Assembly: GCF_014333615.1 (NCBI RefSeq) | Contig: NZ_JACSCY010000012.1 | Location: forward strand, 1 to 64,000 | Direction: 5' to 3' | Length of the DNA: 64,000 nt | Origin: Hymenobacter citatus | Lineage (GTDB): Bacteria; Bacteroidota; Bacteroidia; Cytophagales; Hymenobacteraceae | Notes under the pieces: model-generated | Database searches by the model: none | What the model was told of the DNA's origin: nothing | The model's input: the letters and a program-made list of their open reading frames with translations, nothing else | In this document: one piece after another, positions 26,684 to 38,060 of the stretch | How the letters are laid out: the number at the start of each line of letters is the position of its first letter | Position numbering within the stretch: position 1 is the first letter of the stretch | Made by a program: the position numbers and the translations under genes

Positions 26684-28762
26684 TTAGATGCTGCCTGAAT
26701 ATTTCCGAATACCCCACTCGGCCGTCACGAGCGCCAGCAGCAGGAAAAACAGCCATTTCTGGTCAATCAATTCCTTTAGGTCTTCCTGCGAGTAGATAAC
26801 GGGCTTGTAGTTCGCCTTTTCAATGTCCTGCGCAAGCTGCGCAAACTGACTAGGGTAGTACAAGCGCTGCCCGCTCTGGCGGCTGAGCTGATAGAGCAGG
26901 TTGTGGTCGGCGCGCGATTGAAGGGCTTCTAGCTGCTGGTCCTGCACCAGCAGCTCGCCGCTGGCCTGCTGGGGTTGGCCACCCAGCGTGGCGCGGGCCT
27001 GGTAGCGGTAGAGCCCACCGGGCAAGGGGCCCAGGTGGAGCGGCGAGCCGTCCTCGCTGTTGCTGAAGGTGAACGTGCGCGGCTGGTTCTGCTCGTTGGT
27101 GAGCGTGAGCGTAATCTTCTGATTGTAAATGCGCTCGAAGATGGCGTTGTACGTCTCCACCCCAAACGTCACGTCGTCGCGGGTCGTGAAGTCGTCCTGG
27201 GTAGGGTACACATCGAGGCGCTTCTTGTTGGCGTTTTGCGTCAGGAGTTGCAGCGTGCGCACCACCAGGCGGTCGTAGGCCTCGGGATGGTCGTCGTGCT
27301 CCACGGCCTCCTGCAAGCGCCACTGCCAACTGCCGTCGGTAAGTAGGGTAGCGGCCTTGGTCTGCGCGCCCCCGCCAAATACCAGCAGCGGCTTGGTGGT
27401 GCGCACGCGCCCTACCTGCTGCAACAGCGCCGCCTCGGCCCCGCCGCTCAACTGCACCTCCCCGAAGGGCACCGGTGCGGGCGGGTAGGCGGCAAAGCGC
27501 TGTAAGTCGTCCTGCGAAAACGTGAAGCGCGCAAAGGCCGGATTCGGCGCGGGCGTCACGTCGTCGGTCTGTTGGCCGCGGGGCTGCACCGTCAGGCCCG
27601 CGCCAGCATTGTTGAACGCCGTGAAATCGGACTGCGCGCCCAGGATATACAAGGCCGGTAGGCGCTGCTGGCGCACCAGGTTCAGCACTTCCTGCCCTAC
27701 CCCTAGCCGGCTGGGCAGCTGGTGCAGAATGGCCACGTCGTAGTCCTGGGCCTTCAGGGGCGTGATGCCGGGCAGGTAGGCCACCAGCTCGTAGTTGTCG
27801 TTGCTGCTGATGGCGGCACGCAGGGCTTTCAAATCGGGGTGGGGCGCGGCGGCGGCCAGCAGCACGCGCAGCCTGCCGCGCACCACGTCCACGTAGGCAA
27901 ACTTGCTGTTGTTGAGTAAGGTAAACTCGCCGGCTTGCTTCTGCACTACCACCTCGTAGCGGCGCTTGCCGGGGGCGGGCGCCGTCAGCAAAAACGTGGT
28001 TTTGGTGCGCCGCTGACCCGCGGGCAGCTTCACAGTGTTAGTAGCCAGCACGCGGCCGCCCTCGCGCAGCTGCACAGTAGCTGTGCCGCCGGCAAAGCCG
28101 TCGTAGGCCACTTCCGCCTCAACCGGAAACTTGTTGCCGCTGAAGGCCACGCGGTTGTAGTTGAGCGCGGGCAGGCTCAGGTCGCGTTTGGGCACGGTGT
28201 CACCCATGGCTACGCTGTAAATCGGGAATTTATAGGTGGTGTATTCCGGGGCCCTACCCTGATTCACGATGCCATCGGAGAGCAGCACCACGCCGGCCAG
28301 GTTGCGGCCCTCATAACCCTCCTGCACGCCCGTGAGCAGGGCGTCGAGGTCGGTGGCTGGGGCCGTGAAGCGCACCGAATCGGGGGTAGCGGGCGGCTGC
28401 GGGGCGGGCGGCAGGGTCCGGGTTTCCACGTTGAAACCGCGGCCGCGCAGAGTGGCGGCCAGCTGCGTGAGGCCTGTGCGCGCCTGCTGCAACACCGGCG
28501 CCGGCGTAAACAGCCCCACCGACTGCGAGTTATCCACGGCCAGCACCAGGGTAGGCGCTTCGGTAGTATTGGTGGTAGCGCGCACAAACGGACCCAGCAG
28601 CAGAAAGCACAAAAAGCTTACGACCACAAAGCGCAGCCCCGCCAGCAGATAATTAATAGGCTTGCTCCAAGGCGCCCGCGCCGAGTAGAGCAAAGCCGCG
28701 TAGCCGGCGCCCACGGCCAGGCACAGCAGGATAAACCAGGGAGAATAAGCGGTAGTCAGCAA
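26684..28762 (-). CDS. VWA-type membrane protein, function unknown
   Basis: 692 residues. Two N-terminal membrane helices (WFILLCLAVGAGYAALLY; INYLLAGLRFVVVSFLCFLLLG) and one at the extreme C-terminus (WLFFLLLALVTAEWGIRKY) frame a large extracytoplasmic part. The region from LVLAVDNSQSVGL (about residue 71) resembles a von Willebrand A-like domain with an incomplete MIDAS (DNSQS), followed by GVVLLSDGIVNQG; later come glutamine-amidotransferase-like and beta-sandwich parts (YEVVVQKQAGEFTLLNNSKF). Such proteins are frequent in Bacteroidetes beside MoxR/BatA-like genes, but none is adjacent here, and the function is unknown. It is GC-rich like its neighbours. Confidence 0.75.
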   Translation of the reverse strand: MLTTAYSPWFILLCLAVGAGYAALLYSARAPWSKPINYLLAGLRFVVVSFLCFLLLGPFVRATTNTTEAPTLVLAVDNSQSVGLFTPAPVLQQARTGLTQLAATLRGRGFNVETRTLPPAPQPPATPDSVRFTAPATDLDALLTGVQEGYEGRNLAGVVLLSDGIVNQGRAPEYTTYKFPIYSVAMGDTVPKRDLSLPALNYNRVAFSGNKFPVEAEVAYDGFAGGTATVQLREGGRVLATNTVKLPAGQRRTKTTFLLTAPAPGKRRYEVVVQKQAGEFTLLNNSKFAYVDVVRGRLRVLLAAAAPHPDLKALRAAISSNDNYELVAYLPGITPLKAQDYDVAILHQLPSRLGVGQEVLNLVRQQRLPALYILGAQSDFTAFNNAGAGLTVQPRGQQTDDVTPAPNPAFARFTFSQDDLQRFAAYPPAPVPFGEVQLSGGAEAALLQQVGRVRTTKPLLVFGGGAQTKAATLLTDGSWQWRLQEAVEHDDHPEAYDRLVVRTLQLLTQNANKKRLDVYPTQDDFTTRDDVTFGVETYNAIFERIYNQKITLTLTNEQNQPRTFTFSNSEDGSPLHLGPLPGGLYRYQARATLGGQPQQASGELLVQDQQLEALQSRADHNLLYQLSRQSGQRLYYPSQFAQLAQDIEKANYKPVIYSQEDLKELIDQKWLFFLLLALVTAEWGIRKYSGSI

Positions 28763-28910
28763 AAGGCGACGGTATCAGATGGAATGCTAAGAACCCGGGA
28801 GCAAGCCGGATAGTTGCGCAAGTGAACAGGCGAAGCGAAGGTAGGAAGTTACGCGAGGAGAAAGTTCCATCGCTATCTTCAAGTACTAAAGCTTTATATG
28901 CCTTTTTGCA

Positions 28911-29432
28911 ATGAATACAAAATGCATCTGTTCTCTAATTACATATACTCTAACTGCTGCTACGCTATTTCTAATAGCATGTACAGCAAAGCAAGAGCCT
29001 ACGGTAGTTTCAAATACCGAACATCTACTTAACTCTGACACACTTTTTTTGAGTGCTCAATATTCAGAATGTGGGGAGTTTGGTGGACATAGGGACTTGA
29101 TAAAGATATACGGGAGTAATAAGTGGTGGCCCGAGGAGAGCAGAAACGCCTCATTAACTGCTGTGCTCTATACAGATTCAATATGCCCGCCAAGTGAAGA
29201 GCGAAAACCTCAGTTGATTAAACAGAAGCAAATCAGCTTGAGTGAAGAGCAAATAATAATGAATTATATGCAGGAATTACTTCTATATAGTATGAAGGAA
29301 GCATATCCATCTCATGCGGGTCAGGTTTATGTAGTTCGATCATCAAATGGCCCAACTACTATTTGGTTTTATGATACTTGGTATCATTGGAATGGATATA
29401 AGGAAATGAAAAACAAACTATTTAGAGAATAA
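28911..29432 (+). CDS. AT-rich orphan lipoprotein
   Basis: 173 residues. N-terminal signal with a likely lipobox (TLFLIAC). The mature part contains SAQYSECGEFGGHRDLIKIYG, NASLTAVLYTDSICPPSEE, and an aromatic C-terminus (TTIWFYDTWYHWNGYKEM). No family recognised. Base composition differs sharply from the neighbours: many A/T-ending codons (ATA, AAA, TTA), roughly 37-40% GC against about 60% around it, which suggests recent acquisition. It stands alone between two minus-strand genes and is followed by a hairpin at 29632-29669. Confidence 0.7.
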   Translation: MNTKCICSLITYTLTAATLFLIACTAKQEPTVVSNTEHLLNSDTLFLSAQYSECGEFGGHRDLIKIYGSNKWWPEESRNASLTAVLYTDSICPPSEERKPQLIKQKQISLSEEQIIMNYMQELLLYSMKEAYPSHAGQVYVVRSSNGPTTIWFYDTWYHWNGYKEMKNKLFRE

Positions 29433-29675
29433 TTAATGAGTATAAAATTACTGTTTCACTATCGTTAGCAGTTCATCTAGTAGCAACTGCTTGCCATAGC
29501 TCTTCTATAGATTGGCTTGCACGTCTGGATACCGCTTGCAACTGTAGCTACTGATTATGCCTAAGAAAATGCTCTGCTTTACATGAGTAATCGAAGTACG
29601 TTGTAAGTATTAGACCACCGTACGATTTACAGGGTAGTGGCTCACGCCGACTAGCATGAGCCACTACCCCGTAGA
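29433..29675. other. Spacer with hairpin GGGTAGTGGCTCA
   Basis: No gene. An inverted repeat of 13 bp (29632-29644 GGGTAGTGGCTCA, 29657-29669 inverse) with a 12-base loop lies just after the aldo/keto reductase stop on the minus strand; possible terminator between converging genes, although no long T-run follows. Confidence 0.6.
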
Positions 29676-31731
<2,056 letters not shown>

Positions 31732-31867
31732 ATTTAGACCTGTTCAAAAGGTCAATAGGGTAGGTGAAGCGTTTGGGGTAGTTGGGTGTGCGCCACGCGT
31801 GCCGCCTGTTTCATAAATGCTGCCGTTTCTGTACGAAGTAGAAGCGGCTACGCCGGAGAAATAAGCC

Positions 31868-32551
31868 CTACCGCTCTACCACCGTCACCAACTCCCTACT
31901 CTCCAGCATCCGCACAGGCGAAATAACCAGCTCATCCAGCGGCAGTTGCTTGCCATAGCGTTCTTTCAGCTTTGCCTGCACAGCCGGCTGGCTCAGATCA
32001 AACTCACGCAGGTGCTGTAGTTGACCTATTTCGCGGCCGGTGGCCTGTTGATACATCTTCCACAGTAGCTCGGAGCAATAGATGCGGTCATCGGACCAAC
32101 CAAAGTAGAGGTCGTAGTTTTTGCCGCGGTACTGCTCGCCGGCGGCGCGGAGGCGGCGCAACGCGGCCGGCGTGAGTACTCGGTCGGCGTCGCGCAAGCG
32201 CTTCACCACAAAATGACCACCAGCGCCCCGCGCCACCCAACTGCCCAGTGGCGTATCGCTCACGGGCTGCACGGCTTCATACACGCGCCACTCGTTGCCC
32301 TGGCGGTAGAGGATGCCGCAGTGGCTATACGGCGAGTGCGTGGCCAGCTGAATAGCTTGGCTCTGAGCGGAAGTAGACGCCTGAAAAATCAAGTCGCCGT
32401 CATGGAGCTGCGGGGCGGCCTGGGCTACGGTGGTAGCGGCCTGTTGTGCGCTGCGGTAGCGAAGGTAACGATGCCGGGCGCGAGGATAGGCAACGAAAGC
32501 GGCAGCCGCAGTAAGAACAAGCAGGAGAAGCAACAGAAAGCGCTTGTGCAT
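31868..32551 (-). CDS. YiiX/YebB-like permuted papain-fold hydrolase
   Basis: 227 residues with an N-terminal membrane anchor or signal (RFLLLLLLVLTAAAAFVAYP). The fold is a circularly permuted NlpC/P60-like cysteine hydrolase: LHDGDLIFQ, then the histidine in SPYSHCGILY precedes the cysteine in RIYCSELLWKMYQ, the YiiX order. Substrates may be peptidoglycan peptides or other amide/ester bonds; unknown here. The ATG at 32551 puts the signal at the N-terminus; an upstream ATG at 32587 would add 12 residues overlapping the response-regulator remnant. Confidence 0.82.
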   Translation of the reverse strand: MHKRFLLLLLLVLTAAAAFVAYPRARHRYLRYRSAQQAATTVAQAAPQLHDGDLIFQASTSAQSQAIQLATHSPYSHCGILYRQGNEWRVYEAVQPVSDTPLGSWVARGAGGHFVVKRLRDADRVLTPAALRRLRAAGEQYRGKNYDLYFGWSDDRIYCSELLWKMYQQATGREIGQLQHLREFDLSQPAVQAKLKERYGKQLPLDELVISPVRMLESRELVTVVER

Positions 32552-32579
32552 GAGCAGAGGGCGTAAAAAGCAACACAAG

Positions 32580-32747
32580 CTACGCAATCAGCTTAAACCC
32601 TACCCCTTGGATATTCAGAATATTCAGCGTCTCATCCTGGCGCGGGTGCTTGCGCAGGTGCGACAGATACACATCCATGTTGCGGGCAGTGAAGAAATTG
32701 TCGTCACCCCAGAAGCGGCGCAGGCAGGTGCGGCGGTCCAGAATCAG
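32580..32747 (-). pseudogene. Remnant of an OmpR-family response regulator (DNA-binding end only)
   Basis: On the minus strand, a frame ending in TAG at 32580 encodes LILDRRTCLRRFWGDDNF, then FTARNMDVYLSHLRKHPRQD, then LNILNIQGVGFKLIA. This is the recognition helix and C-terminal hairpin of a winged-helix Trans_reg_C domain. Upstream, the frame hits TGA at 32784 with no ATG or GTG start between that gives a sensible protein, and the receiver domain is absent. So this is the tail of a lost regulator. The flanking sequence becomes AT-rich immediately upstream, which suggests a deletion or replacement joint near 32780. Confidence 0.8.
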
Positions 32748-32784
32748 TGTTCGTGCGACTCTGTCTCCAGCATTTCCTAAGCTT

Positions 32785-33202
32785 CATTCGAAGGGTTTCT
32801 GCGCGGGGGCATCGGCTTCAATAGCTCTGGTGAAATTCTGCTGGGCAAAAGTGTCTTACTACCATCTTTTTTCTTTCGACAGAACCAAAAAATTGAAAGT
32901 GTAGTGTCTTTATTCTGCGATGATACCATATGTATGGCTATGAAATATTGATAAGTAGACAATTACAGTGACGATAAGAAAGTAAATTAGAAAAATACTA
33001 TGCTTATATAATTGTACTATTTATAAAATAATTATGAATATTTTGATTTAAAATCAGAGTTTTCTTACTATTTTTCGTGTAGAAGCTCCACAGTAGCTGC
33101 TAACATTATTCTAAGTGGCTATAAGCCACACTAGCAGTGGTATGCACTATGGTGGAGTACCTCTAGCACACTTCACTTCTTCACCCTTCAAGCTTCACAA
33201 CC
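32785..33202. other. AT-rich gene-free island
   Basis: About 420 bp without a supported gene. From about 32860 to 33090 the sequence is extremely AT-rich for this genome (for example ATAATTGTACTATTTATAAA). Closer to the next gene there is a hairpin-like AGTGGCTATAAGCCACA (33112-33128) and further CCAC/GTGG pairs, possibly a structured leader. Confidence 0.55.
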
Positions 33203-34165
33203 ATGAGAAACCTTGTCAAAGCTTCTCTGCTTACGCTGCTGCTTAGCGGAGCTATTTTCTCCTGCTCGAAAACGGAGTTGGATAATGTGAATTTGTCTGC
33301 TACCTCGGCGCAGAATGCCAAATCCACACCTACCACAGTGCTCGATGCACCTTCCATTGATTGTGTGCCCACCAAAGCAACCGGTAGCAGCATCACGCTA
33401 GTAGTACGCGCGGGTAATAGCGGAGCACCTGCCGGTTTCTCGGTGCAATGGATGTTGAAATCAGAATATGATGCGAACGGGTGGCCGGTGAGTAGTGAGG
33501 TAAATACCGAGACGTCATCGTTCTGCAAAGCTTCTTTTTCTGGCGTGCCAGGTGCCTCAGGCTATAATCTGCCTAGCCAGGGGTATACCGAAGTAACAAT
33601 CGGCGACGTACTATACGACCAGGTGGGCGCGTCGTCGCCCTGCGAAAACGTACCGCTGCTCTGTGGGAGAGAGTACGTGTTCCGTGCTTTTGCACATAAT
33701 GTGCCCCAAGGAAAGGCAAAAAGCGAGTTTTCTGCTACGCAAATGTGCTCTACACTAGCGTGTAGCGGCGAAACATCCTGTACCCTAACGCAAGGCTACT
33801 GGAAAACACACGGCCCGGAAGGTTGCCTGAACGGCAACAATACGAACATGTGGCCTGTGACGTCATTGATGCTTGGTAACACTTCCTACCAAGACACGCA
33901 GCTGTGCTCTATTCTCAACACTCCGGCAAAAGGTAATGGCTTACTCACTCTGGCGCACCAATTGATTGCGGCAAAACTGAACGTTGCAAATGGTGCAAAA
34001 GCATCAGCTGTGGCAGCCAGCATTGTTGCTGCGGATGAAATGATTGGGGATCTGAAAGTGGGAGACAGTGGCTACCTGGCGCCCGGCGTTACGAGTGCTC
34101 TCGTATCGGCTCTGGATAACTACAATAGCGGAGCTACGGGTCCTGGGCACTGCCCCGAGAAGTAG
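33203..34165 (+). CDS. Lipoprotein with TQGYWKTH motif
   Basis: 320 residues. Lipoprotein signal ends in LLLSGAIFSC. The middle (about 45-190) has a fibronectin-like feel: SIDCVPTKATGSSITLVV, CGREYVFRAFAHNVPQGK, with several cysteines (CENVPLLC, CSTLACSGETSC). The C-terminal part starts with CTLTQGYWKTHGPEGC, a motif known from many secreted proteins of unknown role, followed by NTSYQDTQLCSIL and LAHQLIAAKLNVANGA. Probably a surface protein; no function is assigned. It lies at the edge of the AT-rich island, and a terminator follows. Confidence 0.75.
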   Translation: MRNLVKASLLTLLLSGAIFSCSKTELDNVNLSATSAQNAKSTPTTVLDAPSIDCVPTKATGSSITLVVRAGNSGAPAGFSVQWMLKSEYDANGWPVSSEVNTETSSFCKASFSGVPGASGYNLPSQGYTEVTIGDVLYDQVGASSPCENVPLLCGREYVFRAFAHNVPQGKAKSEFSATQMCSTLACSGETSCTLTQGYWKTHGPEGCLNGNNTNMWPVTSLMLGNTSYQDTQLCSILNTPAKGNGLLTLAHQLIAAKLNVANGAKASAVAASIVAADEMIGDLKVGDSGYLAPGVTSALVSALDNYNSGATGPGHCPEK

Positions 34166-34185
34166 TCTGTTGGCAAGGTTTAAAC

Positions 34186-34215
34186 AAAAAGGGCATCCAA
34201 TTGGCTGCCCTTTTT
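34186..34215 (+). terminator. Terminator after the TQGYWKTH lipoprotein gene
   Basis: AAAAAGGGCA-TCCAA / TTGG-CTGCCCTTTTT, 15-bp stem with one mismatch, then more T. Twenty bases after the stop codon. Confidence 0.85.
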
Positions 34216-34376
34216 GCTTTTTTAATAGGTACATGTAGGATACCCAGGAGTGGGTGTTCCTCTGCTTCTGCCTATCCTGTCTTCGTAGCAGCCTGCTGTG
34301 AGGCAGGCTGTTGTGCATTTGCGCAATGCTACCTACTGCTGATTGGATTTATCGGCAGGGAGAGGTGGGCTGCGCT

Positions 34377-36512
34377 CTACTGCCGCGGCTGCAGTTGCAA
34401 CACCGTCACGGAGTAGGGGTCGAGGGTGCGGGTGAACTGGGGCGCTACGCGCTTGATGCGGGCCGTAGTAGGAACTATCTTCTTCGGGTCCGTGATGCTG
34501 TTTGTATCCTCGGGCTTTGTGCCTTTTAGCACCACCATCGTGGCGCTTGGCTCCAGTTTCGTAACGCCTTGTAGGTTGATGTCGATGGGTTGCTTGGTGC
34601 CCAGGGTGTTGACGAGCTTCAGGTAGATGGCGCCGGTTTTGTCGTCTTTGGTAGCGGCGTAGAACAGGCTGGGCACGGGCTTGGGCGTCCTACCCTCGGT
34701 GCTGTCGCGGCGGGTCATGGGGCGGGGGCGCAGGGGAATGTTGGCGGCCGTGGTCGGCACAATCTGATTGCCCAGATACTCGCTGAACATCTTTTGCACG
34801 TAGTACGCCGGCGACCCGTAGCTATTCAGGGCATCGTACCCAATCAAGTCCGAATCCCACTGCCAGGCTTTTTTGGCGGTAGCCGTGGCGGTGTTCACGT
34901 TCACAAACAGCGGCGCGTAGCACGACATCACTACCAGGTCGGCGTTGCGCTCCATGCCGGTCATCCAGGCGGCATCGCCCAGGGCGGCGTTCAGGTTGGT
35001 AGTAGGAGCGCCCTCGCGCGTGGCCCATTCGCCCACGAAGATTTTAGGACCGTTACGGTCGTAGGTGTCGTATTGGGCGGCGTTTTGCCACATGTCCCAG
35101 GAGTTGCGGTAGTAGTGCTCGTCGAGCAGCTCCGGCGCCTTGCCGCTGGTCACTTTCTGGTTAGGAAACTGCGCGTCGGCGATGGTGGAGATGCAGTGCA
35201 GCTGCGGGTATTTCTTCTCAATGGCGGTGCGGAACTGGTTGAAACGGCCGTCGTAGCTGTTGCTGCGGTCAAACCAGTCTTCGTTGCCGATTTCCACATA
35301 GCGCAGCTTGAAGGGGGCAGGGTGGCCGTCGGCGGCGCGCTTGGCACCCCAATAGGTGTTCACGTCGCCCATCACGTACTCTATCTCGTTCAGGGCATCT
35401 TCCACGTGGGGTTGGAGAAGGGGGCCAGCGTCGATGTGGTCACCGTCCAGCGAGTAACCGGCGTACACACCCAGCAGCGGCTCGGCTTTTATATCCTCGC
35501 ACCACAGCAAAAACTCCAGCAGCCCCATGCCATCGGAGGCGCGGTAGCCCCAGGAGCCCTTGTGGCCGGGGCGGCTTTCCAGCGGCCCCAGCGTGGCTTT
35601 CCAAGGAAACGCATCCGTCAGCAGCGGGCCTTCCAGGTAATTGCCGCCGGGGAAGCGCAGAAACTTGGGCTTCATGTCCAGCATCATCTGCGTCAGATCG
35701 GGGCGGTTGCCGTTGGGGCGGTTGTTGAAGGTAGGCGGAAACAGCGACACCAGGTTGAAGTAGTACAGGCCGGGCCGGTCGGTGGAAATGACGAACCGGG
35801 CGTCTTTCGTGGGGTTCACGTTGGCGCTGGTGGTCAGGGTCACGTTGTACTTCTTCCAATAAGGGCTTTTTTCCAGGTTCACGGTGCCGGTGGCGTACAC
35901 CGTTTTGCCGTCGTTGCTCTCGATGGTCACCTGCATCGGGCCGGCGGTATTGTCCTCGATAACCGGTGCGGCGGGCGGTGCCGGTTGGCCCGGCCGCTGG
36001 CGCGGCGGCGGAATGCTGCCCGTGCCCTTCAGGTATAAGGAGGCCTGGTAGGTGGTAGCCGGCTTCACCGGAATGCCCCAGTAGCCTTCGTTGGCCACGC
36101 CTACCCGGCCATTGGCCTTTTCCACGGTCAGGCGCAGGCAGGTGGTCAGGGCCTCGTTGATGGCGTGACGCCGCTCGTCGTAGGGCACGTTGCCTTGGGT
36201 GGCGGCCATCAGCTTGATGCTAGCCTTGGAGCCGGCGTTATCCTGCACTAGGCTCCACCCTTCGGGGGTAGTAGGGTCGTCCTTGAAGATCCGGTTGCGG
36301 ATCAGCTCGGCGTATAGGCCGCCGTCGTAGGAGTGGTTGATTTCCTCGGTCATCAACCCATACAGCATCGGGCTGACGGCGGCGCCCGGCTTCGATACGT
36401 CCAGCGTGAGGGTAGGCTTTTGGGCCTGCGCGGGCGAGAATAGCACGGTGGTAAGCAACAAGGTGCCAACGCCGACTTTCGCCAGGGCGGCGTGTGTAGT
36501 GGTTTTTTTCAT
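34377..36512 (-). CDS. GH51-type alpha-L-arabinofuranosidase
   Basis: 711 residues with a signal peptide (VGVGTLLLTTVLFSPAQAQ). Releases arabinofuranose from plant polysaccharides. Seen: LTLDVSKPGAAVSPMLYGLM, EEINHSYDGGLYAELIRNR (typical GH51 start), a carbohydrate-binding insert (about 160-280), KFLRFPGGNYLEG, the acid/base YVEIGNEDWFDRS, and the probable nucleophile in FVGEWATREG; the C-terminal beta domain ends in LDPYSVTVLQL. The ATG at 36512 starts the signal peptide. It is the last gene of a minus-strand run with an ENPP-type phosphodiesterase and a TonB receptor. Confidence 0.92.
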   Translation of the reverse strand: MKKTTTHAALAKVGVGTLLLTTVLFSPAQAQKPTLTLDVSKPGAAVSPMLYGLMTEEINHSYDGGLYAELIRNRIFKDDPTTPEGWSLVQDNAGSKASIKLMAATQGNVPYDERRHAINEALTTCLRLTVEKANGRVGVANEGYWGIPVKPATTYQASLYLKGTGSIPPPRQRPGQPAPPAAPVIEDNTAGPMQVTIESNDGKTVYATGTVNLEKSPYWKKYNVTLTTSANVNPTKDARFVISTDRPGLYYFNLVSLFPPTFNNRPNGNRPDLTQMMLDMKPKFLRFPGGNYLEGPLLTDAFPWKATLGPLESRPGHKGSWGYRASDGMGLLEFLLWCEDIKAEPLLGVYAGYSLDGDHIDAGPLLQPHVEDALNEIEYVMGDVNTYWGAKRAADGHPAPFKLRYVEIGNEDWFDRSNSYDGRFNQFRTAIEKKYPQLHCISTIADAQFPNQKVTSGKAPELLDEHYYRNSWDMWQNAAQYDTYDRNGPKIFVGEWATREGAPTTNLNAALGDAAWMTGMERNADLVVMSCYAPLFVNVNTATATAKKAWQWDSDLIGYDALNSYGSPAYYVQKMFSEYLGNQIVPTTAANIPLRPRPMTRRDSTEGRTPKPVPSLFYAATKDDKTGAIYLKLVNTLGTKQPIDINLQGVTKLEPSATMVVLKGTKPEDTNSITDPKKIVPTTARIKRVAPQFTRTLDPYSVTVLQLQPRQ

Positions 36513-36631
36513 GGGTAGGAAGAAGGTAAGATTAGCAGACGCCAAAAAGATGCGTATTTCTTTTTGTAGTTGCCTCATTTTCTGCGCTTCTGCCTGGTAA
36601 AAACCATTGCTGAGCACTCCGCCCATTACGC

Positions 36632-36662
36632 GTAGAGCCGCAGCTTGCGGCTGCGGCTCTAC
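36632..36662. repeat. Short GC-rich hairpin
   Basis: GTAGAGCCGCA and TGCGGCTCTAC flank GCTTGCGGC. Located between the ENPP stop and the GH51 start; no T-run, so more likely a repeat or attenuator than a plain terminator. Confidence 0.6.
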
Positions 36663-36691
36663 TGGGTGTCACAAGAAAGCTGAACAGTGCC

Positions 36692-38029
36692 CTACCTCGC
36701 AGCGGTCTTAAGAACCTTCGGCGTTGTCGGCGGCGTCTGCCAGGGTAGGCCCAGCAGCTTGGCCGTGAGGGGCGCCACGTCCTGCAAGTTCATTTGCGGC
36801 ACCACCTTGCCCGCCTCAAAGCCCGGTCCGTAGCCAATAAAGCCGGTTCGGATCTGGTCGAAATCAGGAAAGAAGCCGTGGGTGCCGCCCTTGCCGGCGC
36901 GCACCACCTGCCCCTCGCGCGCGCTACTCATCGACACGCCCGGCACCGGGGCCAGAGCCAGCGCGGCGTTGGGGTCGGCGCCGATCTGGTCCAGCTCAGG
37001 GCGCTCTACCACCCGAAACAGCTTGCGCTGCTCGGCGGGAGCAGCGGCCAGCAGCTGGCGCACCTTCGCCAGAGTTTTCTTGTCCTTGGGGTCTTTCAGC
37101 ATCAGAAAAGCCGCCGCGCCAGACGTATGAAACTGCGCTTTCCAATCACCTTTTTCGGCGTTGTACAGCCCATTTTGGGCCAGCCACACGTTGGGCGCCA
37201 GCGCGGTGTTGATGTCCACAAAACCATGGTCGCCAGTCACGATAATGGCCGTTTCCTTCTCGATGCCGGCTTTGGCGAGGGCCTCCAGCAGGTGGCCCAC
37301 CACCCAGTCGGCGGTGGCCAGGGCGCGGCGCACGTGGGCGCCGTCACGGCCATCCTGGTGCTCGGCGTGGTCTACCCCAAACACGTGCAGGGTGAGCAGG
37401 TTGGGCTTGTAGGTTTCGAGGAGGTAGGCGGCCATGCGGCTGCCGTTTTCGTCGCCGCTCACGTAGTCGCTGCTCATGTCGCGGGCCGTGAGTTTGCCGG
37501 TGGCGTTCAGCTCAATTTCCTCCATCAGGCCCTTGGGCATGGTGTTCTGGCGCACTGGCGTGAAGCGGTCCACGTTCTTGTCCAAAGACCAGAACTCGGG
37601 AATGTTGTAATCAATGGGCGCACCCACCGACACCGGCCACATCACCGAGGCCGATTTCAGGCCCGCCTTGCGCACGGCGTCCCACAGCGTTTCGGTCTTA
37701 ATCAGGTTTTCTTCCCAGTACCAGCGGCCGGTGGCGCCGTCGGGCTCGAAGGGCGAGTTGTAGTAGATGCCGTGCTGGGCCGGCGCCACCCCCGTAATCA
37801 GGGTAGTGTGCGAAGGATAAGTCACGCTCGGAAACACGCCCCGCACGCCGTCGGCCGAGGTGCCCTCGGCGGCCATGCGCTGCAAGTTGGGGGTAGGCCA
37901 CTTGGCCTCACGGTAGAAATCAGGCCGAAACCCATCAATGCTAACCAGTACCACGTGCTTAACCGTTTGGCTGAAAGACGCGAGGGGTAGGGACAGGCAA
38001 AGGCTGATGGAGAGGAAAATAGACTTCAT
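36692..38029 (-). CDS. Alkaline phosphatase family / ENPP-type phosphodiesterase
   Basis: 445 residues with a signal peptide (MKSIFLSISLCLSLPLASFS). Type I phosphodiesterase/nucleotide pyrophosphatase fold: LVSIDGFRPDFY supplies the first metal-binding Asp, PSVTYPSHTTLITG the nucleophile Thr, FGVDHAEHQDG and VTGDHGFVD the remaining metal ligands (Asp, His). Secreted enzyme hydrolysing phosphate diesters or pyrophosphates of nucleotides or lipids; substrate unknown. It follows the TonB receptor with a nested palindrome between them, and may be co-transcribed with GH51. Confidence 0.92.
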   Translation of the reverse strand: MKSIFLSISLCLSLPLASFSQTVKHVVLVSIDGFRPDFYREAKWPTPNLQRMAAEGTSADGVRGVFPSVTYPSHTTLITGVAPAQHGIYYNSPFEPDGATGRWYWEENLIKTETLWDAVRKAGLKSASVMWPVSVGAPIDYNIPEFWSLDKNVDRFTPVRQNTMPKGLMEEIELNATGKLTARDMSSDYVSGDENGSRMAAYLLETYKPNLLTLHVFGVDHAEHQDGRDGAHVRRALATADWVVGHLLEALAKAGIEKETAIIVTGDHGFVDINTALAPNVWLAQNGLYNAEKGDWKAQFHTSGAAAFLMLKDPKDKKTLAKVRQLLAAAPAEQRKLFRVVERPELDQIGADPNAALALAPVPGVSMSSAREGQVVRAGKGGTHGFFPDFDQIRTGFIGYGPGFEAGKVVPQMNLQDVAPLTAKLLGLPWQTPPTTPKVLKTAAR

Positions 38030-38060
38030 AGGGGATTTGGATGTGTTGGATTGTTGTGGA

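Noticed and set aside
34590..36038. 482-codon open frame on the plus strand
   Set aside because: Antisense to the GH51 gene, Val/Gly/His-rich shadow with no family features.
36794..37990. 398-codon open frame on the plus strand
   Set aside because: Antisense to the ENPP-type gene; same reasons.
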